Below the pieces are notes generated by a model. The model had not been told where the DNA came from. It did not search any database and saw only the letters and a list, made by a program, of their open reading frames with translations. A DNA stretch of 64,000 nucleotides from Primulina eburnea (Eukaryota > Streptophyta > Magnoliopsida > Lamiales > Gesneriaceae), in NCBI RefSeq assembly GCF_022965805.1, contig NC_133106.1, positions 33,097,913 to 33,161,912 of the forward strand, written 5' to 3'. Shown piece after piece: positions 1 through 11,387 of this stretch. The stretch's first letter is position 1, and every line of letters starts with the position of its first letter. Both the position numbers and the translations under genes were made by a program.

Positions 1-120
1 ATTATAATACGTGCATAGCTGAACTGAAAATCATAGTGAAACTGTTTGCTCCTTAGAGCCCTGTACTGAAATAGCTTATAATAATTTTCTGGTGAGATTA
101 TGGTCTATGCAAGTGGTCCC

Positions 121-290
121 TGAACTGAACTGAACTGAACTGAACTGACCGATACTGGGGACCGGACCGATACTGGGGTTCGGATTTACGTCTGATGAGA
201 CTACTGCCACAGTACTGGGTGAAACAACTGAACTAACCGGTAACTGGTGACCGGACCGGTACTGGGGACCGGATTTAATACTGATAGTAA
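121..290. repeat. Short tandem and degenerate direct repeats
   Basis: A pure 5-base tandem (TGAAC, five units, 121-145) leads into a degenerate unit of the form GACCGGACCGATACTGGGG. That unit appears around 148-180 and again, altered, at 246-275. No gene is visible in 1-600. The rest of this stretch is AT-rich apart from a short GC-rich patch near 502-520. Confidence 0.6.
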
Positions 291-599
291 AGTGACCACA
301 AGCAATATCGCATAAATCTCAAAAATGAATATTTTTGCACGTAATAAAATTAACCAACATAATTAAATATGAACAATTCCGATCTTCTTGCATTAAAATC
401 ATGTACTTGCGATATTTAAAAATATCTATATGGCTTATTGAAGAGTGAAAGAAGATATAAACATGCCTTGGTTTATTTTGACAGAAAACAAAAAAAATAA
501 CGACGCGGCGCGGCGGAGACGGAGTGCTCTTCTCTTCCTCACTTAATTCCTTTAAATTAAGCATGCACCATAATTATTATATAGCGTAAAAAAAATCGT

Positions 600-2642
600 A
601 AACGTGATGCATGAACATTAAAAATATTATGATTCGTGCTCAGGGCGCTGCTAGGACTAAAATCTCAGCCTGGGTGCAAAATGACCATTTTGCCCCTGGA
701 AACCCAAAAATTATCGTTTCAACCATGGACCTCTAAAATTGACCCGAAGCTTATCAAACTCCTTAAAATATTCCAAAACATTTTTAAAATATTCTTAGAC
801 GTAAATTCGAGCCCAAACATCAACTTAATCTATTCGTTTTAAAAACTTAGACCGGGTCTCGGTTTTAACCCGAATCGGCTCGAAACTCACCCGAAATTTT
901 CCCAATTATTTATCATTCCTAACAAACACTAAAATGATTCTGAAACCATGTCATCAGCGCCATAACACACGGCTTAAACCTACAGCCTTAAAAAAATTTC
1001 TCGGTCACTTACCTAACTCACCTTACAACACATGGCTCCACCCCTTACAACACATCCACCCCTTACAACACATGGCTCCACTCTCCTACCACCACATATC
1101 AGCCTTTATGACTCATTAAGCCCTTAATGAACCTCCTAAATAAAACTCAACCGAAGCATAAAGCTGCCGTTCAAATTAACCACAGAAACATCGCTTACAC
1201 CATGGCAACCGAAGACCCTCTTCCCTTGGCTTGCAAATGTCGATCCTAGCACACGACCAGGAAGACTAGCACCTAACCGGCTAAGTTGAGACCCTCCTCG
1301 AACCATCCTAGGGTGTCCTTGTTCCCACTGAACCTACGCAACTAGTCCTCTGCACGCTGGAGATTCCAGCTTCTCGCTAAACCTCCCAAGACCCCTAAAC
1401 ACGCTCAACTCCTCGGTTTTGCATCCTACCACAAGCTGCTGTAATCTCTAACCCCAGAACAACATCTCATCACCTTGCTCATCCCCTAGACAACCAGCAC
1501 TCGCAGCCCTTGCGCCACAATTTAGAAAACGTGAGTAGTAATTGTGGAAATGCATGAAACAAAGCATAACCGATACATCCTCATGTATAGTTGCTGGATC
1601 GAAAGTTTTAATGCATAAATACATGTACATCAGTAGTATAACGTGAATGATGCAGAAAAAGAGTAAAAGCGTGCGTTGGTGATTGAAGAACAAGAACGTT
1701 GCAATGGAATCCGGGAGAAGTTTTCTTTGCACGTTTAAATGAAATAAAACGAAACCTTCAGCTTGCTGTTTTCTGAAACCGAGGACAAGGGGTGCTGAAA
1801 GAGGGTGTCGGCTGGTGTGTGGGTGCAAAAATTTAGGTTTAGGGTCAATGGTGCTTAAGGGCTTAATTATATAGATAACAAATTAGTTTATGGGCCTAAA
1901 TTGTTTAATTAAAAGATTAAAAGAGAATTAGGCCCAATAGACTTAAAATTAGGTCTATTAAATCCAAACACACTCCCGTAAAATATATCGAGTTGAAAAG
2001 ATTTTTAAAATATTAGCCGAACCATTAAAAAGTCTCCCAATTCGATAAAATTTGCGTACCGATAAAAATAAAGTTCTGTGGGTAAGAATACCCAGTAAAA
2101 TCCCATTATTGGAAAAATCCACTTAAAACACCATATATTAATTTATAAAAATTAATCATGTATTAAAATAATTTTCCTGAAAATTATCCGGTCTCCGATC
2201 CTCGTTCGAACGTGAAATGCACCTAGAAATCCTAATGCATGAACTTTTAAAATTTTAAGAACTAAATTCTATCATGCATGAATTATGCATAAAATAATTA
2301 AACCCTATTTAATAAAATAAACTTACATTTTATGCTTTAAAAGAGTTTAATAAAATATCAAAGAAATTTAATAATTTGCATGCATGTCAACATTTTAAAT
2401 TATATTTACCAACATGCTAAAATACCACTTCTTAAATAAAATAAGTCTTTATTAACTTATCTCAATACTCCATCTCCAGTCCGGCCTCACTTATTTAACT
2501 GAAAATGTAACAATTAAACTGCTGCATAAAATAATTAAATTTAAAGAAAAGAATTTAAGTACTCATGCAAAAAAAAATCATTTTGATTTAAATGCTAGGA
2601 ATTATGCATGGCGTATACGCAGTCCAATTTACGGGTTCTACA
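600..2642 (-). mobile_element. Probable long Gypsy-type LTR, left end undefined
   Basis: Read on the minus strand, the segment begins at 2642 with TGTAGAACCCGTAAATTGG, which looks like the start of a long plant Gypsy LTR. A TATA-like stretch (ATATAATTAAGCCC in the minus sense, near 1862-1877) precedes C-rich sequence, as in an LTR promoter. No coding domain is visible. The right border is sharp because a copia RNase H reading frame stops exactly there. I cannot find the other end or a target duplication, so this may be a truncated LTR. The assignment rests on end sequence, promoter layout and lack of genes. Short open frames inside (for example 1448-1828) show no family resemblance. Confidence 0.4.
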
Positions 2643-5413
2643 CTCTGACTGTTACAAAACAAAGGAAAATTATCTTCTTTGTGTCCGATCTCCTCCAATA
2701 ACATTTTAATCCATATTGCATCCTTGCAAGCTTGAGTAGCTGCCATGTATTCTGTCTCTGTTGTAGATAACGCCACAACTGTCTGCAGTTTTGAAACTCA
2801 GCTTACTGCTCCCCCTGCAAGTGTAAACACATAACCAGTAGTAGATTTTCTCTTATTAGGATCACCTGCATAATCTGAATCGACATATCCCCTAAGTGTA
2901 AAATCTGATCCTCCATAACATAATGCAGCATTCGAGGTACCCTTAATGTATCTAAGGATCTTCATAACAGTGCTTCAATGCTCTCGTCAAAGATTCGCCA
3001 TATACCGACTAACTGCTCCCACTGCTTGAGCAATGTCCGGTCTTGTACATATAATGGCGAACATCAAACTTCCCACTGCTGATGCATATGGTACTCGAGA
3101 CATCTCCATCCTCTCTGCTTCACTGCTAGGACACATCTCGTAGGATAACTTGAAGTTAAAAGGAAGAAGGATCGATATTGGCTTACTCTCTCGCATGTTG
3201 AAGCGTTGCAAGACTTTTTTTAAATAATTTTTCTCGGAAAGCCAAATATTTCTGTTACTTCTGTCTCGATGAACTTGCATCCCTAGAATCTTGTTTGCTG
3301 GTCCCAAGTCCTTCATATCAAATTTTCTAGCCAACTGTGCCTTCAATCCTTAGACCTGATCTTTGTTGGGGCCTGCTACCAACATGTCGTCCACATACAA
3401 CAACAAAATAATATAATCATCATCAGACCTCTTGAAATACGTACAAGGGTCTGCATTCAATCTGTTGTATCCAAGGCTCATGATATAGGTATCAAATCTC
3501 TTGTACCAACACCTCGGCGCCTGTTTGAGACCATACAGAGATTTGTTCGACCTACAAACTAAGTTCTCTTTGTATTTTTCCGCAAAACCTTCTGGCTGGA
3601 GCATATAGATTTCTTCTTCAAGATCTCCATGAAGAAACACCGCTTTCACATCTAGCTGTTCTAGATGTAGGTCAAACACCGCACACAATGCCAACACCAC
3701 TCTGACTGTTGTAAGCCGAACACATGAGAAAATATCTCATTAAAGTCAATGCCTTCTTTCTAAGCATACGTTTTAACTACCAATCTAGCACGATACCGCT
3801 CCACTTGGTTATTTCCATCACGCTTGATCTTATAGACCTATCTGTTTCCGATGGCTTTCCTCCCTCGTGGTAGTGTAACAAGATCCCAAATTTTATTTCT
3901 GTCTAATGCCTCCAACTCTTCTTGCATTACTGTCATCTACAAGTATACATCCGAGCTTTGAGTAGTCTCGTGAAAACTCGATGTCTCACCATCCTCTTAT
4001 AATAGACAATATGCAATGTTGCTTTCAGTGACATAATCTGAAAGCCAACCTGGTGGTCTTTTGTCTCCATTTGACTGCCTCAAATTGAAAACTTCAGACT
4101 CAACATATTCTTGTTCTTCGTGCTCTGGTACTCCTTCACAAAAAACTTGACTTTCGTACATCTTATTTTCCACCTGAAATATAGTAGTTTCTGAATTCGG
4201 TGTGCCTTTGTCTCCTTTTACTCTATCTTCCTCGAAGATAACATCCCTGCTGATGACAAGCTTGTGAACAGTAGGATACCACAAGCGAAACCCCTTTACT
4301 CCATCAGCATAACCCAAGAAGATATAATTTTCTGGATTTCGAATCCAACTTCGATCTTTTTTGTTCATTGTACAAAACGTACACATAACTTCTAAATGTA
4401 TGCAAATGAGAATAATCTGTCGGCTTCCCGGTCCACATCTCCATCAGAGTCTTCAGATAAATCGCCACTGAAGGAGAACGAATGATAATATAACAAGCGG
4501 TTTTGACTGTTTCCATCCAAAATGACTTTTCTAGACCTGCAGTCCTCAACATAGCTCTTGTTCTGCCCTACAAGGTTCTGTTCATCCGCTCCGCCACTCC
4601 ATTCTGTTGAGGTGTGTAAGCCATCGTAAACTGTCTTTTGATGCCCTCATGTTGAAAATATGCATCAAATTCATCACTGATATATTCTTCTCCATTGTCA
4701 GTCCTGAGACACTTGATTTTCTTTTCAGAATCAAGTTCAACCCGTGCTTTGAAATCTTTGAAGACTTGGAAATCATCTGATTTCTTCTTTATCGGATACA
4801 CCCAACATCTCCTAGAGAAATCATCAATGAACGAGACAAAGTATCTCGCTCTTATTAGGGATACAACCGGTGCTTGCCAAACATCCGAATGAATCAGCTC
4901 CAGTATGCTTTTGCTTCTGGCAGTAGAAGTGACAAACTTTAATCTGTGTTGTTTACTGGTAACACAATGCTAACTAAAGGGTAGTGATACTTTTGTAAGT
5001 CCAGGCAGCAGCTTCCATTCTGAGAGAATTTTCAACCCTCGTTCTAATATATGCCCGAGCTTTCTATGCCATAACACCGTTAATTCTTCTCATGAACTAA
5101 TTGATACAACACCTAGTTCCGCCTCTTTTTGTGTTTCTCCCAAAAGTACATATATATTTGCAGCAAATTTTTTCGCTTTCATAACCACAAGCGCACCCTT
5201 CACAATTTTCATGATCCCGTTCTCGATACGGGTTTTGCACCCGATGTCATCCAATTGCCCCAAGGACAAAAGATTCTTCGTCAATTCTTTCACATGTCGT
5301 ACCTCCTGTATAATACGAATGATGCCATCAAACATTTTAATTTTGATAGTACCGACCCCAGCGATTTTCAAGGCACGATCATTTCTCATGAATACAGATC
5401 TTCCTGAGACTGG
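2643..5413 (-). pseudogene. Copia pol: integrase, reverse transcriptase, part of RNase H
   Basis: Integrase pieces lie at about 4304-5413. They include the aspartate motif RTDNGEEY and the glutamate motif PQQNGVAERMNRT near 4570-4700, so the D,D,E residues survive. Reverse transcriptase occupies about 2987-3920 in two frames and keeps the polymerase motif LLLYVDDMLVAG near 3365-3400 and SLYGLKQAPRCWYKRF. RNase H is represented by ALSTTETEYMAATQA, then cut at 2643. Several frame changes (near 3348, 3700-3990, 4386 and 4560) and stops mean no functional polyprotein can be made. The protein continues from the protease on the far side of the inserted LTR. Confidence 0.85.
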
Positions 5414-5418
5414 TTCAT

Positions 5419-6527
5419 TGATAAAGATAAAAAATTGTATATTAATTAAATGTTTTATAATATAAATATATAGCTTTTGTTTTATTAAATGTTTAAATAT
5501 TATATGTTTTATAATAAATTGTATAAAATATAAGTTGTTGTATAATTATAATTTTTTACTATTTTTTACAGGTTCGATAAAACAAAAATAAACTTGGCGT
5601 TGCAAATGAGATTAAGATGATTCTTGGACCTATAGAAAGTTGATGTTAATATCTACAATATTGGTGGCAAGCATGAGATAAAAATCTTCTCACAAATGAG
5701 ATCAAATTAATCAATAATTAAAGTTACCAAAGAAGTGGCAGTTTTACCATGCTCTAGTATTTTGACCATATCTCTCAAATTACTTGGTCAAATGGTTAAA
5801 AAAATATCACAATTCAAACAACTCAGATATCTACATGTTTGTTTTTATGTGGAGAAGAAAATTCGGATGGGAAGATTTTCAAAAGTGATGTGTATTAAAA
5901 TATTAATTTCTTGGAACACCAATGAAGACTTATGTGTAAAAAATAATATTTTAATTGTGGTTGTCTCCCCAAATTTGACTATAAATAGGGGTGCATTGTA
6001 ATGTATTGAGATATCCCTCATTTTATGAACAAACCATTGAGTTCATAATATTTCTCTCTTTGTTTTTCTTTTATTTCTTCATTTAAATATAATTAACATG
6101 TTAAATTCATATTCAAAGTTTTATACTTTGAATAATGAGTAGCTAACTTCCCAAAGTTGATATGAAAAAGTGAAACTCTAGGCATGATAATAAGGTTATT
6201 AAAAGGTAAGGATCTATATTTTATATTATTTAATCATTATTTATTTTTTATGTTATATTTATTTCTTTAAGTATTATTATACCCTACTTATAAGTGGGAG
6301 TTTTGATTTATTGTTGCTATATGTTATACTAATTTCTTGGAACCATTTAAATGTTAGTTAGGTATTACCAACCATTTAAAGTGGATGCCTTGATTTATTT
6401 TATGATTATATCATAATATTAATTTCTTGGAACCATTTAAATGTTAGTTTGGTATTACCAACCATTTAAAGTGGATGCCTTGATTTATTATATATGAATA
6501 TATCATAATATTAATTTCTTGGTACCA
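5419..6527 (+). mobile_element. Solo LTR (1109 bp) nested in copia, TSD TTCAT
   Basis: The segment starts TGATAAAG and ends GGTACCA, and is flanked by identical TTCAT at 5414-5418 and 6528-6532. The copia reading frame on either side (FDHYE, then PVSG) rejoins when the segment and one TTCAT are removed, which fixes the borders. A promoter-like CTATAAATAGGGG near 5980 indicates plus orientation. There is no coding domain and no second LTR, so this is best read as a solo LTR left by recombination. A small non-autonomous element is the alternative. It holds an internal tandem repeat (6331-6520). Confidence 0.82.
6331..6520 (+). repeat. Tandem ~91-bp repeat inside the solo LTR
   Basis: AATTTCTTGGAACCATTTAA recurs at 6331 and 6421, and a shortened start recurs at 6513, giving periods of 90 and 92. 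The two full units are nearly identical, including GGTATTACCAACCATTTAAA. The LTR ends within the third, partial unit. Confidence 0.85.
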
Positions 6528-6532
6528 TTCAT

Positions 6533-7446
6533 AATGATCAAACAATTCTCTCCGAGACGTCATGTGCCACATCGCTCCTGAATCCATAATCAATGTACCA
6601 CAAAATTTGTGCCTGCCTTCTGCAACTGTTGCTGCTTCACTGAATAATATTTCACCATTGCCTGAAGTACTTGCCATATTTCCTTGAGAACTCTTGTCAA
6701 TACTGGTACACTCTTTTTTGAAGTGTCCTTTACCACCACATTTAAAGCAGTAAATATTTTTCGTCTTACTTCTCGACTTTGATCTACCTCGTCTTTGGCT
6801 CTCACTAGAGTCACGGTCTATAAATCTTCCTCTTATCATCGGTAACACTTCTGTCTGCTTCGAAATTACCAATCTATCTTCCTTATTCTTGCGCCGGCTT
6901 TCTTCTCCGAGAACCGCAGTTAAGATATCGTCGAGTTTTCGAAAGTCCATAAGAATATTGTTGGTAATGTTGATGATAAGTTAATCATATGAATCTGGTA
7001 TACTTTGAAGTAGAAGCACCACACGTTCATTTTCCTCTATTTTATGTCACATAGAAGTGAGTTGGACAAATAGAGTATTTAGTGTGTTGATATGGTTGGT
7101 CATCGATGAAGATTCCGCCATCCGAAGAGTATAAAGGCTTCTCTTAGGAAAATCATGTTGTGTAGCGACTTGACCTCGTACATCTTTGTCAGAGTATTCC
7201 AGATAAATTTTGTTGTTTTTACCTCAGAGATACTTGACAGTACTTCGTCTGCTATAGCCAATTGTAGATTGGCAACAATATTATCATTCATCTCAGTCCA
7301 TTTTCCATCGTCCGTAATTTCCACCGGTCTATCTCCAATAACCACCAAGAAATTCTCCTTTCTTAAAACTGCTTGTATCTTTATTTTCCACAACATAAAA
7401 TTGCTTCCGTTGAACTTTGTTATCTCGTACCTGCCAGCTATTATGT
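6533..7446 (-). pseudogene. Copia gag and start of protease
   Basis: Read leftward from about 7446, the frame has the typical gag beginning (GRYEITKFNGSNF), but the expected ATG is ATA. A UBN2-type gag region spans about 7100-7400. After a frameshift near 7100 comes an RS-rich stretch and the zinc knuckle CFKCGGKGHFKKEC (CX2CX4HX4C, near 6705-6750), which binds RNA in the particle. Protease follows with the catalytic motif MDSGAMWHMTS near 6555-6590, then the frame is broken by the solo LTR. It is not functional as it stands. Confidence 0.8.
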
Positions 7447-7582
7447 CTACAACAATTTTGTAGTTTGGACAAAATAATCTGCCTTAATAAAAAAATTTTA
7501 AAAAATCTTTTCTGATGTGGAAGATCAGTCTAGGCTGCAACCATAGAGCATACTCAAAATTTTAAGAAATTTTAAATCAAGG

Positions 7583-7594
7583 CTCTAATACTAC
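7583..7594 (-). other. Degenerate tRNA-iMet primer-binding site
   Basis: On the minus strand the sequence next to the LTR reads AGTATTAGAGCC. The usual plant copia site, complementary to initiator tRNA-Met, is TGGTATCAGAGC. Position and similarity support a decayed primer site for minus-strand cDNA synthesis. Confidence 0.65.
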
Positions 7595-7595
7595 T

Positions 7596-8383
7596 TGTTC
7601 GTCCCACGTGCGACAATTTGAGATAATAAACTCGAAAATAAAAAATTAGCTGGACACCGAGATTTATGTGGAAAACCCCTAAAAATTATTAGGGTAAAAA
7701 CCACGGGCAAGATGAAAATAATTTCACTATAATATTTTGTGGTGTACAACTCACTCACTGTGTTTCCAAAGAGAACACACACTCTCTTAATACAAGAGAA
7801 CAAACACCTCAAAAATATTATAAAACTAAGCACTTAAATGATATAAGATGAGAGAAAATTCGAAAAATGGATGATTTCAGAATGAAGGGGAGAACTCTAT
7901 TTATAGAGTTTTTTGTCCGTGTGATGACACGTAAAACGCATCTTCCATCTTTTATCTGAAATTTCCGCCGAATGCATAGCCAACGTGTCTTCTCATTTAA
8001 TGAAATGTTGACTTTGAGCCCGTTTGGTATCAAAAGTTTTTTGATTAAAAAAGTGCTTTTTTAAGTTGGCTTTTAAAAGTGATTTTTTAAGTAAAAGTTA
8101 TGTTAATATTGTGTTTGGATGAATAGATAAAAAGCACTTTTTAAATTAATAAATGTGTTTGGATACATATCATTAAAGTGCTTTTTTAATGTTATTAAAA
8201 AAGCTAGCGAAAAAAGCTCTAAAATAGGACTTTTAAAAAAGCTCTAATTTCAACTTAAATAAGTGCTTTTTTAAGCACTAGAAGCCCATCCAAACAAGTT
8301 AAAAATTAAAAAAGCACTTTTTTTTTTAAAAAAAGCACTTTTTTAATTGTAACTTCTTATACCAAACAGGCTCTTTGCCAACA
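7596..8383 (-). mobile_element. 5' LTR of the first copia, interrupted by a MITE
   Basis: In the minus sense the LTR begins TGTTGGCAAAG at 8383 and ends GGGACGAACA at 7596, next to the primer site. A TATA box (CTATAAATAG, near 7896-7905) lies in the expected place. Without the 356-bp MITE and its repeated CTTTG the LTR would be about 427 bp. No 3' partner exists in the window because the element is truncated at 2643. Confidence 0.72.
8017..8372. mobile_element. MITE with AGCC(C/T)GTTTGGTAT inverted ends
   Basis: The ends are AGCCCGTTTGGTAT and, on the opposite strand, AGCCTGTTTGGTAT. CTTTG flanks both sides (8012-8016 and 8373-8377). The interior is AT-rich and dominated by repeats of AAAAAGTGCTTTTTTAA on both strands, so the single strand would fold extensively. 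There is no coding capacity. The superfamily is not resolved, since a 5-bp duplication fits none of the common classes cleanly. Confidence 0.75.
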
Positions 8384-8558
8384 AAATTAACTACGGGACA
8401 AGGCATTTGGTGGCCTCATACCACATGATTTTATCAAAAAACTTTGAGCTAATTTTTAATCAAAATTTCTTATGACACGAGGACTAGATTTTAAAATTTT
8501 TCCTTCAACTTGATCACACACAAAGACGATGTGTGTGTGTGCGCGCATACATACATAT
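8384..8558. other. AT-rich flank, nothing recognised
   Basis: This is sequence between the copia 5' LTR and the duplicated segment. A short (GT)n/(GC)n run lies at about 8531-8546. I see no gene or element boundary here. Confidence 0.5.
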
Positions 8559-9994
8559 AATGATAAATCATACACATGATGAATTATAATAAAAGATTTA
8601 GTTTTAATAATTAAAATTAAAATTTTCTTATAGATATTTATAAAAATAACCCGTTCTATCAAAATAATAATTTCAAAGCTTATAATTTTACGATTTAATA
8701 ATCATTAAAAATAAATAATTTATCAATGACTTTATGTCTCAATTCATTTGGAACTCAATCGTGACGAATCTCGAAATTATATACTACTGCTAATTAATAC
8801 GTAGCGACGTGTTCCTCTCATTCATGCAAAACCTCATATTGTTCAAAAATTATTGTTAATTTTATATTAAACAAATATTCTTACTTTTCACAGTGTCATT
8901 GATATCAAACATAAAATTGTTATTTAACTAAAACCTGATTGTACGTTTATTATAATTTCTATTCTACAACACGAGACTGGGTACCATTATAGCGTTGTCC
9001 CAAAATTGGATAACCCTATTCTTTCGGATGACATCAGTTGGAACCTTCTCTATACCCGATACTCCCTCCTTAGTTTAGGAGTTTTGGATATGGTGTTTGG
9101 CTGTGTATGATATTTGGAACTTTTCTGCAAACTTTGATTCTTTTGATTATCGTGTGGAAAACGAATTGGGATGAAGAAGTAATAAATATTCTGATGTTGC
9201 TTCCTAAGATATGATTAAATTGAAAAAAATTCACATTCTCTGATGGACAATGCGTGGTCTGGTTTTACATTTAAGCCCCTTCACAACATTTTTTCACTTG
9301 AATTGTAGGTGGCACAAGCTTCAGAAAGAATGCGTAGGTGGACATAATGAGGACATAGTCAAGTAGAAATTCGCTGAGGATGGGAAAAAATAGACTTTTT
9401 AGCCAATGTTTCCATAGTTAAAAAGATAATAACTCATTACTCATGCCCAGAATTTCATTGATTGTCCATTTTATCCATTGGCGTGGTCTCAACCGTTCCA
9501 ACTCAGTATTGATCTATTATCTGTTGTCTTTAGCAGAGGTAGATGATAAAAAACAAAACATAAAAGAAATCTGACATATATGGAAAGAGATGTCAGATTG
9601 TGAAACCGTCTCACGGATCTTAATACGTGATATGGGTCAACCTTACCCATATTCACAATAAAAAGTAATACTCTTAGCATAAAAAGTAATATTTTTTTTA
9701 TTGATGACGCAAATAATAGATCTGTCTCACAAATGCGACACGTGAGACAATCTCACACAAGTTTTTGCAATATGGAAAAGAGGGGTTAATCAAGTTGTTG
9801 TTTCCTTCTCATGAAGCCATCAAGCTAGAGTCTGGTTTAGAATGAGTTGATTGTTCACTATCATGGTGTTTGGCACAACATGATCTAGAAATGTTTTTTC
9901 TGGAATACTGATCAGGGAGACTAAAACTTGAATTGTCAGAAAAACTATACATAAAATTTTAATTTTTTTGTTCAAATCTGGGAAGATATATATT
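8559..9994. repeat. First copy of a tandem duplication (non-TE sequence)
   Basis: The segment from GATAAATCATACACATGATG to GGAAGATATATATTCTTGAT is repeated immediately downstream. The second copy starts at about 9995, lacks roughly 510 bp (8605-9120 of copy one), and is itself split by an 11.8-kb retrotransposon, so it resumes at 22125-22510. I recognise no gene. A possible acceptor-like TTGAATTGTAG followed by GTGGCACAAGC is present in both copies but does not lead to a long frame. Copy one also carries a 183-bp MITE at 9587-9769 that copy two lacks. Confidence 0.8.
9587..9769. mobile_element. Mutator-like MITE, 183 bp, 9-bp TSD ATATGGAAA
   Basis: Identical 9-bp flanks ATATGGAAA lie at 9578-9586 and 9770-9778. 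The ends contain inverted TGTGA(A/G)A(C/T)(C/T)GTCTCACG motifs. The second copy of the duplicated host sequence (near 22270-22290) has the site without the element, which confirms the borders. A 9-bp duplication is the hallmark of Mutator-like elements. A sister copy in the opposite orientation lies at 50403-50584. Confidence 0.88.
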
Positions 9995-10351
9995 CTTGAT
10001 AAATCATACACATGATGAATTATAATAAAAGATTTAGTTTTACTGCAAACTTTGATTCTTTTGATTATCGTTTGGAAAACGAATTTTTGATGAAGAAGTA
10101 ATAAATATTCTGATGTTGCTTCCTAAGATATGATTCAACAGAAAAAAATTAACATTCTCTGATGGACAAAGCGTGGTCTAGTTTTACATTTAAGCCCCTT
10201 CACAACATTTTTTCACTTGAATTGTAGGTGGCACAAGCTTCAAAAAGAATGCGTAGGTGGACATAATGAGGACATAGTCAAGTAGAAATTCGCTGAGGAT
10301 GGAAAAAAATAAAGACTTTTTAGCAATTGTTTCCGTAGTTAAAAAGATAAT
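9995..10351. repeat. Second copy of the tandem duplication, left part
   Basis: From about 10043 this repeats 9125-9430 closely (for example GAATGCGTAGGTGGACATAA). It stops at AAAAAGATAAT, where the SIRE-like copia begins. The short start, 9995-10042, corresponds to 8559-8605. The right part is 22125-22510. Confidence 0.85.
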
Positions 10352-11313
10352 TGAAGGGAAATATATTTCTTAATTTAAATGATATAATTTCTTATCTTAT
10401 ATGATTTCGGTACAATTATATTTTCCTGGTTGATTTGATTTTATATAATATCTTATGAGATTTTGCCCTTCTAGATAATGACATAATCATGCAAATATAT
10501 TCTAGATATGATATTTATTATTGTCAAGATATGGTATTATCAATTTAAAAAAAGTTTATTTCTAATTAAAATTTTACTTTCCTTGTGAAAATAAACTCTA
10601 AGTCTATAAATAAGAGAAAAAGGACATTGTTGAAACGCTCTCTCTTCTCGATCAATATACACACATTTTGCACGTCATGGTTCTCATAGAAAAACATCCT
10701 ACAAAGGCGTTGCTGTTTTGAAGAGGAGTCGACTGTTTCATTTTTCACTCTTCACTTGGAAGTTTTCGTGGTTGCATATCGTTTGCACTTTTGCACGTCG
10801 TGATTTTAAGAGAAATATTTCTTCAAGGGACGTGCTGTTTTGAAGAGTGCTGTTGATAGTGTTGCCGTGATTGTTGGAGACATTTCAGAGAACACGCGTG
10901 CAAGTGTTGGCTGAAGAGTGTTTCGTTGCTCCAAGTTTTAGGCTCACGTTTTTGCTTTCTTGAGTACGTTTTATTTTGAGTATTTGTTTTTAGAAAGCAT
11001 TTATTTTCTCAAAAATATTGAGGAAATTGATTTTAGTCATAATCACTAGTGATTGGTTTTTGTAAACGATTTGGTTTTCTAGTGATTAAATTTTGCCCTG
11101 AGGCATCGCACAAGTATAAATACTTGTGCAAATTTAATCTGAACCATTCCTCTTATTTAAAGTCAATTTGTGTTAAAACTTTAATATTCCGCTGCATGTT
11201 GTCTTAAATGTTGTAACATTTGACACAACACTTAATTTTGATAAAACACATATTTACAGTATTGCACTACTACTGATATATTTACTCACATCTGTCGAAC
11301 AATATTCTTTACA
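10352..11313 (+). mobile_element. 5' LTR of the SIRE-like copia
   Basis: 962 bp, from TGAAGGGAAATAT to ATTCTTTACA, directly followed by the primer-binding site. It matches 20166-22124 apart from the 967-bp solo LTR nested in the latter. A candidate promoter (CTATAAATAAGAGAAA) lies near 10599-10614. Confidence 0.88.
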
Positions 11314-11315
11314 AG

Positions 11316-11327
11316 TGGTATTAGAGC
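11316..11327 (+). other. Primer-binding site for initiator tRNA-Met
   Basis: TGGTATTAGAGC starts two bases after the 5' LTR. It differs by one base from the complement of the plant initiator tRNA-Met 3' end, the usual copia primer. Confidence 0.88.
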
Positions 11328-11387
11328 TTCCTCTTGATATACTAAGTGCTGATTCTGGTTTTTGCTTTGTTTTAACAGAAATATTTA

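Larger units (their letters stand above)
2643..8383 (-). mobile_element. TNT1-like Ty1/copia retrotransposon, decayed, 3' end missing
   Basis: On the minus strand, in copia order, there is a 5' LTR (7596-8383), a primer-binding site (about 7583-7594), gag with a zinc knuckle, protease, integrase, reverse transcriptase and a truncated RNase H. The RNase H frame stops at 2643 against an unrelated LTR, so the polypurine tract and 3' LTR are absent. Frameshifts and stops interrupt every domain. A 1.1-kb solo LTR (5419-6527) splits the protease/integrase junction, and a MITE (8017-8372) sits in the 5' LTR. Motif wording resembles the tobacco TNT1 group (Tork lineage); the lineage call is inference. 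Confidence 0.85.

Noticed and set aside
1448..1828. 126-residue minus-strand frame
   Set aside because: No recognisable domain; it lies inside the presumed long LTR.
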